In this document: positions 5,383-10,378 of the stretch, piece after piece
Numbering within the stretch: the stretch's first letter is position 1
How the letters are laid out: every line of letters starts with the position of its first letter
Source: Candidatus Zophobacter franzmannii
Lineage (GTDB): Bacteria; Cloacimonadota; Cloacimonadia; Cloacimonadales; JAFGVF01
Assembly: GCA_030765245.1 (NCBI GenBank)
Contig: JAVCCX010000178.1
Location: 1 to 13,892, forward strand
DNA: 13,892 nucleotides
Reading direction: 5' to 3'
The notes under the pieces: generated by a model
Seen by the model: only the letters and a program-made list of their open reading frames with translations
Database searches by the model: none
Told to the model about the DNA's origin: nothing
Program-made: the position numbers and the translations under genes

Positions 5383-7875
5383 ATGGGTAATATCCCTGTA
5401 ATTTGGTACATTGCCCCAATGGGAGCAATTGTTTCTTTAATCTTTGCCTGGGTTTTCTTCAAAGAAGTGAAGAGTCATGATCCCGGCACAAAAGAGATGC
5501 AAACGATAGCACAGCATGTTAGAGAAGGTGCTTTTGCATATTTAAGACAACAATATAAGGGTGTTGCAATCTTTTTTCTGATTGCTTTCATTCTTTTTAA
5601 CATCATGGCGCATGTCTTACATGTCCTTCATTGGTTAGTTCCTTTTGCCTTCTTGACTGGTGGATTCTTCTCCGGTTTAGCAGGCTTTATTGGAATGAAC
5701 ACAGCAACAATGGCATCTAACAGAACTGCTCAAGCTTGTACAAAGAGTCTTAACCAAGGACTTAGAGTCGCTTTTAGAGCTGGTGCTGTTATGGGACTTA
5801 TCGTAGTGGGACTTGCTCTCATTGATATCTCGCTATGGTTCTATCTGCTAAATATGTACAAAGTCCAGTTAGGCATCAGCTTAGGTGGAATAACTGTGAT
5901 TATGCTTAGTTTTGGAATGGGTGCTTCGACTCAGGCACTTTTTGCCCGTCTTGGTGGTGGTATCTTTACTAAAGCTGCCGATGTCGGTGCTGACCTTGTT
6001 GGTAAGGTTGAAGCAGGTATTCCTGAAGATGATCCTCGTAATCCAGCTACTATTGCCGATAATGTTGGTGATAATGTAGGTGATGTTGCCGGTATGGGTG
6101 CAGATTTGTATGAATCTTATGCAGGCTCAATCCTTGCAACTGCTGCCCTCGGGATGGCTGCTGTTGCGCAGAACCCTGCTTGGGCAGATTATGCAATTAG
6201 ATTTATTACAGCTCCAATGGTTCTTGCAGGAATTGGTGCATTTTTATCTATTATTGGTATTTTCATGGTTTCAGCTAAAGAATCAGCTGGGACAAAAGAG
6301 CTTATGTTTGCACTTAATAAGAGTGTTTATGGTAGCTCTGTGTTAATTGCAATTGCTTCTTATTTTGTAACAAAACATATGTTGCCAGCTGACATCGCTA
6401 TGGGTGTATTTATCTCCTCAGTTGTTGGCTTACTCGCTGGAATACTCATTGGTTTCTTTACTGAACGAGCAACATCTGATAGTTATGCTCCAACACAGGG
6501 TATTGCTAAACAGGGATCATACGGCCCTGCAACAGTAATCATTGATGGTCTTGCTGTTGGTATGAAATCTACTTTTGCACCTGTTGTTATCATTGGTGGT
6601 GCCATACTTACTGCCTTTAGTGTTAGTGGTGGTTGGAACAGTATCGAAAGTGGTCTTTATGGTATCGGTTTTGGTGCTGTTGGAATGCTTGCAACTCTCG
6701 GGGTAACTCTTGCCATGGACGCTTTTGGTCCAATTGCAGATAATGCTGGTGGTAACGCTGAGATGTGTCACCTTCCAAAGGAGGTTAGACAGAAAACTGA
6801 CGCACTTGACTCAGTTGGTAATACAACTGCTGCAACCGGTAAAGGTTTTGCCATAGGTTCTGCTGCTTTAACTGCAATGGCACTACTCGCTGCCTATCTT
6901 GAAGAGATCCGTGCCGGCTTTATTCATCTTGGCAGAGAAGCTATTAATGGAGTTCCGATTGCTCAAGCATCTGTTGAAGACTTTATTGCTCAATACGAGG
7001 TTCATCTTATGAACCCTAAATTCCTAATTGGTATCTTTCTGGGTTCCATGACTGCATACTTATTTTCTGCATATACAATGAAAGCCGTTGGTAATGCAGC
7101 CGGTGATATGGTTACAGAAGTTCGGAGACAATTCAGAGAGATTAAAGGTATCTTAGAAGGAACAGGAACACCTGACTATAAGCGTTGTGTTATGATCTCT
7201 ACCAAGAGTGCCCAACGCGAGATGATAGTCCCTGCCCTAATTGGTATAATTACACCAATCATCGTTGGATTAATCCTCGGAGTTGCAGGTGTTTTAGGAC
7301 TCCTTACAGGTTCACTTGCAAGTGGCCTTGTACTCGCTATCATGATGAACAATTCCGGTGGTGCTTGGGATAATGCCAAGAAGTTTGTTGAAGCCGGGAA
7401 TCTCGGTGGTAAGGGTTCTGAGATTCATAAAGCTACAGTTGTTGGTGACACCGTTGGGGATCCTTTCAAGGATACTGCCGGACCTTCCATCAATATTTTA
7501 ATCAAGCTAATGAGTATGGTAAGTATTGTTTTCGCAGGGCTTATCGTTGCTTATTCACCAATCATTGAAAAGCTTTACTCTCCTGTTAAAGATGACTTCA
7601 GCGTGTCACAGCAGTGGCTTGAAGAACATCCTAAAGAGTGTACACTTGAAACAACCGGCGAGATGTGTGATGATTGTGTTGCCCAAGGTGGATGTGACGA
7701 TGAGTGTTTAGAGGAGAAAGAGGTAATTATGGAGAAAGAAATAATAGAGAAAGTATGCCCGTTGGAAACAACCGGTGAGATGTGCGATGACTGTGTTGCC
7801 AAGGGTGGTTGTGATGACGATTGTCTTGACGGTGATCATGACAAGGATAAAGACAGCAAAGAGCATAAAGATTAG
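5383..7875 (+). CDS. hppA: K+-dependent membrane pyrophosphatase with cysteine-repeat tail
   Basis: Couples hydrolysis of pyrophosphate to pumping of Na+ and/or H+ across the inner membrane. The 830-residue protein is hydrophobic through about residue 730, with the family's strongest signature, [20 protein letters not shown], starting near 215. The K+ site reads [10 protein letters not shown] with Ala483 where K+-independent enzymes have Lys, so K+ dependence is predicted. [10 protein letters not shown] with Glu244, close to Glu246 of the Thermotoga enzyme, fits the Na+-pumping group, but this is inference. The core is normal; the odd part is a hydrophilic tail of about 95 residues bearing two copies of a 24-residue motif with five cysteines (753-776 and 792-815) and an Asp/Lys/His-rich end. 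In known structures both termini are outside the cytoplasm, so the tail should be periplasmic. It is a single-gene unit flanked by terminators. Confidence 0.95.
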   Translation: MGNIPVIWYIAPMGAIVSLIFAWVFFKEVKSHDPGTKEMQTIAQHVREGAFAYLRQQYKGVAIFFLIAFILFNIMAHVLHVLHWLVPFAFLTGGFFSGLAGFIGMNTATMASNRTAQACTKSLNQGLRVAFRAGAVMGLIVVGLALIDISLWFYLLNMYKVQLGISLGGITVIMLSFGMGASTQALFARLGGGIFTKAADVGADLVGKVEAGIPEDDPRNPATIADNVGDNVGDVAGMGADLYESYAGSILATAALGMAAVAQNPAWADYAIRFITAPMVLAGIGAFLSIIGIFMVSAKESAGTKELMFALNKSVYGSSVLIAIASYFVTKHMLPADIAMGVFISSVVGLLAGILIGFFTERATSDSYAPTQGIAKQGSYGPATVIIDGLAVGMKSTFAPVVIIGGAILTAFSVSGGWNSIESGLYGIGFGAVGMLATLGVTLAMDAFGPIADNAGGNAEMCHLPKEVRQKTDALDSVGNTTAATGKGFAIGSAALTAMALLAAYLEEIRAGFIHLGREAINGVPIAQASVEDFIAQYEVHLMNPKFLIGIFLGSMTAYLFSAYTMKAVGNAAGDMVTEVRRQFREIKGILEGTGTPDYKRCVMISTKSAQREMIVPALIGIITPIIVGLILGVAGVLGLLTGSLASGLVLAIMMNNSGGAWDNAKKFVEAGNLGGKGSEIHKATVVGDTVGDPFKDTAGPSINILIKLMSMVSIVFAGLIVAYSPIIEKLYSPVKDDFSVSQQWLEEHPKECTLETTGEMCDDCVAQGGCDDECLEEKEVIMEKEIIEKVCPLETTGEMCDDCVAKGGCDDDCLDGDHDKDKDSKEHKD
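7639..7710 (+). repeat. Cysteine repeat 1 in the HppA tail
   Basis: 24 codons spelling C-x8-C-x2-C-x5-C-x3-C-L (core [19 protein letters not shown]). It matches repeat 2 at 21 of 24 residues and about 56 of 72 bases. Twelve codons differ, nine of them synonymously, so the protein motif rather than the DNA is conserved. The spacing suggests metal or cluster binding or paired disulfides; I recognise no named domain. Confidence 0.9.
7756..7827 (+). repeat. Cysteine repeat 2 in the HppA tail
   Basis: Second copy of the 24-residue motif, 117 bases after the first (core [19 protein letters not shown]), with identical cysteine spacing. The 15-residue linker between the copies is Glu/Lys-rich ([13 protein letters not shown]) and may be helical. 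A short Asp/Lys/His-rich end follows. Confidence 0.9.
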
Positions 7876-7894
7876 TAATTAATATATACACACT

Positions 7895-7928
7895 ATAAAG
7901 AGCCGTATTTAGCGATACGGCTCTTTAT
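7895..7928 (+). terminator. Terminator of hppA
   Basis: A perfect 14-bp stem, ATAAAGAGCCGTAT (7895-7908) and ATACGGCTCTTTAT (7915-7928), with a 6-base loop, begins 20 bases after the stop. No long T run follows, but the right arm is T-rich. The stem is symmetric at its base and may act on both strands. Confidence 0.8.
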
Positions 7929-7933
7929 CAATT

Positions 7934-7970
7934 CCCCTCTGTGGAGGGGTGGCACCGAAGGTGACGGGGT
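7934..7970. repeat. GC-rich double hairpin, possibly a dispersed repeat
   Basis: CCCCTC (7934-7939) pairs with GAGGGG (7944-7949) across a TGTG loop, and CACC (7953-7956) pairs with GGTG (7960-7963) across GAA; ACGGGGT follows. The base composition contrasts with the AT-rich surroundings. Similar-looking segments occur as intergenic repeats in FCB-group genomes from memory, but there is only one copy in this window, so the repeat status is unproven. Confidence 0.35.
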
Positions 7971-8049
7971 GGTTCTTGGTGGTTTTATTTGCATCATCCC
8001 TGCCCCAAACTCACTTTGTTCACTATGGTACAGGTGAAACTACACCTTT

Positions 8050-8082
8050 ACCTTTGGAAATGGTCTTGACCTTTCAAATGGT
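8050..8082 (+). repeat. 33-nt hairpin repeat, copy 3
   Basis: ACC, arm TTTGGAAA (8053-8060), t, GGTC, loop tt, GACC, arm TTTCAAA (8072-8078), t, GGT. The arms pair except for one extra G. Flanks CTTT before and GAAG after resemble those of the copy at 9827-9859, so the conserved unit may be about 40 bases long. Confidence 0.7.
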
Positions 8083-8179
8083 GAAGTAGATGAAGCGGTA
8101 TATCCTAAATTGCACTGGTCTTACTTTGGACTGCATCGGCAGGTGTCGATGCTAAATGGTATAACTAACTTTGTCAGTT

Positions 8180-8200
8180 TGAATTGACACAGTCAATTCA
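8180..8200. repeat. 9-bp dyad between hppA and pepD
   Basis: TGAATTGAC (8180-8188) and GTCAATTCA (8192-8200) are exact inverted repeats around a 3-base loop. It lies downstream of both convergent genes and beyond the pepD terminator. Role unknown; it may be a back-up terminator or a remnant. Confidence 0.4.
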
Positions 8201-8217
8201 CTCCATATTTAAGCAAT

Positions 8218-8240
8218 AAAAAGGGGCTGTGAATAGCCCC
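8218..8240 (-). terminator. Terminator of pepD
   Basis: Read on the minus strand, GGGGCT (8240-8235), a 6-base loop and AGCCCC (8228-8223) are followed at once by five T (8222-8218). This is a classic intrinsic terminator, 21 bases after the pepD stop. Confidence 0.85.
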
Positions 8241-8261
8241 ACTACTACAAACCCCGGGATT

Positions 8262-9722
8262 CTACATTTCTTGAAAAAGGTTAATTATCAAATCGTATAT
8301 CTTTGGGACATCACTAATCTTAAGTTTCTCATCAGGTGTATGGACATCCTCTAAGGTTGGTCCTATTGAGAGCATCTCAAGATTTGGATATTTACTTCCT
8401 AAGACTCCACACTCTAATCCGGCATGGATAATTGCAATCTTAGCATCTTTATTGTATAGTTTATTAAAAGCTGTTTTTGCCTTTGTGAGTAGTTCTGAGT
8501 CCCATATAGGCTCCCATGCTGAATAAGGAGTTCTCTGCTCAATATTTGCTTTAGAAAGGTAAACTAAAGCTTGGATGTTTTCAGTGATATCATCAAGGGA
8601 AGACATAACTGAGCTTCTCTGACTTGAAGTCATAAGAATTTCATCATCTTCTGTTCGGATGGAGGCAAGGTTATTAGAAGTTTCAACCAATCCTTCAATT
8701 TCAGGACTCATTCTATAAACACCATGTGGAAAAGCCTGTAACATATACACTAAAGAGATAGTTGTTTTTGCATCAAAAGCTTTTCTAATAGCATATTCAG
8801 TCTTCTCAGATTTTATCTTCATCCCAGGATCAGTAATATGAAACTCTTTTTCAAGAATTGATTGATAAAGCTCAACCAGACCATCAATGAAGGCCGAGTT
8901 AGTTGGTAGGGCATAGAAGATAGCTTCTGCTGTAGAAGGTATAGCATTATGAGCAATTCCGCCCTTAATTGAAGCAATCTTGATCGAGATATTCTTATCT
9001 AAGAATAGTAGAGAGCGAATAAGCAATTTTATCGCATTGGCAGACTGTTTCTGGATAGTGATTCCTGAGTGTCCACCTGCTAAACCACTAACAGTAAGTT
9101 TAAATGGGATCATCGGCTCAGGTACATCTACAAAATCAGCAGGAAAGGAGATTCGGGATTCTCCACCACCGGCACAGCCTATAGTGAATACACCTTCCTC
9201 TTCAGAGTCAATATTTAGTAGGTACTTTCCTTTCAATAGATTAGGCTCTAATTCGGTCGCACCTGTAAGTCCTGTTTCCTCATCTACAGTAAACAGCAGT
9301 TCAAGCTGAGGATGCTCTACTTCTTTATCAATAGCTAACTGCATTGCAATCGCGAGAGCAATACCATTATCAGCACCAAGGGTAGTGTTGTCAGCTCTAA
9401 GCCAATCACCTTCAATAATATGTTTGATAGGATCTTTGAGGAAGTCATGCTTGGACTCGGCTGTTTTCACACATACCATATCCATATGGCCTTGAATAAT
9501 AACACCGGGTTTACCTTCCCAACCTTTTGATGCCGGAACTGTGATAATTATGTTGTTTACACTATCTTTTATAGTATCAAAACCGTTTGACTTACCCCAA
9601 TTAAGCAACCACTCGCTGATTTGCTCTTCATGCTTTGATTTTCTCGGGATTTGATTTATATCTTCAAAATGCTTCAGTATTAACTGGGTTCTTGATTCTC
9701 CCAAGTGTAATGTTTTACTCAT
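8262..9722 (-). CDS. pepD: Aminoacyl-histidine dipeptidase / cytosol non-specific dipeptidase (PepD, M20 family)
   Basis: Zinc-dependent cytoplasmic dipeptidase that releases amino acids from dipeptides. At 486 residues it matches E. coli PepD (about 485). M20 metal ligands and catalytic residues are visible in order: GHMDMV with His79 and catalytic Asp81, LGADNG with bridging Asp118, TVDEETGLTGA with Glu148/Glu149, NIDSEEEG with Asp172, and VHTPDE with His461 near the end; HAGLECG starts at 433. The frame continues to a TTG at 9749, but ATG 9722 has the ribosome binding site AAGAGAGG 5 bases upstream and gives the normal family length, so it is preferred. It is a single gene, convergent with hppA, with its own terminator. 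It fits peptide or amino acid fermentation. Confidence 0.94.
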   Translation of the reverse strand: MSKTLHLGESRTQLILKHFEDINQIPRKSKHEEQISEWLLNWGKSNGFDTIKDSVNNIIITVPASKGWEGKPGVIIQGHMDMVCVKTAESKHDFLKDPIKHIIEGDWLRADNTTLGADNGIALAIAMQLAIDKEVEHPQLELLFTVDEETGLTGATELEPNLLKGKYLLNIDSEEEGVFTIGCAGGGESRISFPADFVDVPEPMIPFKLTVSGLAGGHSGITIQKQSANAIKLLIRSLLFLDKNISIKIASIKGGIAHNAIPSTAEAIFYALPTNSAFIDGLVELYQSILEKEFHITDPGMKIKSEKTEYAIRKAFDAKTTISLVYMLQAFPHGVYRMSPEIEGLVETSNNLASIRTEDDEILMTSSQRSSVMSSLDDITENIQALVYLSKANIEQRTPYSAWEPIWDSELLTKAKTAFNKLYNKDAKIAIIHAGLECGVLGSKYPNLEMLSIGPTLEDVHTPDEKLKISDVPKIYDLIINLFQEM

Positions 9723-9727
9723 TATAA

Positions 9728-9735
9728 CCTCTCTT
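9728..9735 (-). promoter_or_regulatory. Ribosome binding site deciding the pepD start
   Basis: On the minus strand AAGAGAGG lies 5 bases before ATG 9722. It falls within the stretch that the alternative TTG start at 9749 would translate, so it argues for the shorter protein. Confidence 0.7.
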
Positions 9736-9748
9736 GATAGTTTTTTCA

Positions 9749-9777
9749 ATCCTGATGAAATGTGTTTTGGGTGTCAA
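9749..9777 (-). promoter_or_regulatory. Possible pepD promoter
   Basis: A perfect minus-strand TTGACA (9777-9772) is followed after 17 bases by CAGGAT (9754-9749), a weak -10 box. It lies 27 bases upstream of ATG 9722. Only the -35 box is convincing. Confidence 0.25.
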
Positions 9778-9826
9778 GGGATAACAATCGATGTTGGAAT
9801 TAGTTCTGCATGAATCCTATCTCTTT

Positions 9827-9859
9827 ACCTTGTAAATGGTCGCAGACCTTTCCAATGGT
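9827..9859 (+). repeat. 33-nt hairpin repeat, copy 4
   Basis: ACC, arm TTGTAAA (9830-9836), t, GGTC, loop gca, GACC, arm TTTCCAA (9849-9855), t, GGT. Six of seven arm positions pair. The flanks CTTT and GAAG match copy 3. It lies in the shared upstream region of pepD and the selenoprotein gene. Confidence 0.75.
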
Positions 9860-10294
9860 GAAGAAACAGAATATAGCTTTTAATTTCCTCTTTCTTGAAT
9901 CTAAACCCTGCATTCTTTAGTGCTCTTTTGTGATTTTAGCCTGTCGGGGCGTAGTTTGTAAAACGAAGACTGATGGTTGAAACATCTTCTCTTTTTCTCC
10001 TCAATCTTTGTCATTACGCATTTCTCAACAATACGCAGTTTTCCCACTGCTAATGCACTGTGAATTTGATTTTTAGCAATCAATTCGTAAGTAGGAATGA
10101 ATTTGGGGAAAGTGAAATATTGATAGCAATTGATTGAAATCTACAGCTAACTCTATAACTTTGCACTGTGTAAGTATTTGAAATGTCCATATTATAGCAG
10201 AAATGCTTATAAGTGTTCCATGTTATTCAGAATGTAGTAAATGTTCTCCATATCAAGAATGCTTGCATGGAACGAATATTGCATATATTAAGTA

Positions 10295-10329
10295 AAATGA
10301 ATATATTTCATTGACATATATATTCATTT
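10295..10329. promoter_or_regulatory. 12-bp dyad over the selenoprotein gene promoter region
   Basis: AAATGAATATAT (10295-10306) and ATATATTCATTT (10318-10329) are exact inverted repeats with an 11-base spacer, 50-85 bases before the start codon. TTGACA (10311-10316) lies in the spacer but has no good -10 at the right distance. TATATT (10302-10307), in the left arm, could itself be a -10 box paired with TTGCAT (10279-10284). Either way the dyad would overlap the promoter, as an operator would. A/T-rich repeats arise by chance more easily than mixed ones. Confidence 0.4.
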
Positions 10330-10378
10330 GGCGGAAATTTGAAATACAAATGTTCTAAAAAAAATAAGGAGATATGAG

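Larger units (their letters stand above)
7876..8261. other. Intergenic region between convergent hppA and pepD
   Basis: No gene seen. In order it holds the hppA terminator (7895-7928), a GC-rich repeat-like segment (7934-7970), one copy of the 33-nt hairpin repeat (8050-8082), a small hairpin with arms GCATCG (8133-8138) and CGATGC (8147-8152), a 9-bp dyad (8180-8188 with 8192-8200), and the pepD terminator on the minus strand. It is a dense cluster of hairpins rather than coding DNA. Confidence 0.7.
9750..10378. other. Intergenic region between divergent pepD and the selenoprotein gene
   Basis: No gene I can support. It holds the pepD promoter candidate, hairpin repeat copy 4 (9827-9859), a minus-strand open frame of 60 codons at 9901-10083 judged doubtful (TTG start, no ribosome binding site), and a very AT-rich leader from about 10090 with a 12-bp dyad at 10295-10329. 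GTTCCATG (10215-10222) and CATGGAAC (10266-10273) form a distant inverted repeat that may be chance. Confidence 0.6.

Noticed and set aside
7575-7802. Minus-strand open frame with an internal repeat ([12 protein letters not shown])
   Set aside because: It is the antisense shadow of the HppA cysteine repeats. The substitutions between copies are mostly synonymous on the plus strand, so the plus frame is the real one.
7934-8200. CRISPR array or small-RNA cluster in the hppA-pepD gap
   Set aside because: There are several hairpins but they differ from one another, with no regular repeat-spacer pattern and no promoter-terminator pair suggesting an independent RNA gene.
9901-10083. Minus-strand 60-codon open frame (contains FNHQSSFYKLRPDR)
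   Set aside because: It starts at TTG with no ribosome binding site, and its Lys/Arg-rich composition is unlike the neighbours. It gives a vague impression of peptides predicted from dispersed intergenic DNA in related genomes, which I cannot verify here; more likely repeat DNA than a gene.
10215-10273. Inverted repeat GTTCCATG ... CATGGAAC
   Set aside because: Eight bases with a 43-base gap in AT-rich DNA can arise by chance, and nothing else links it to a function.
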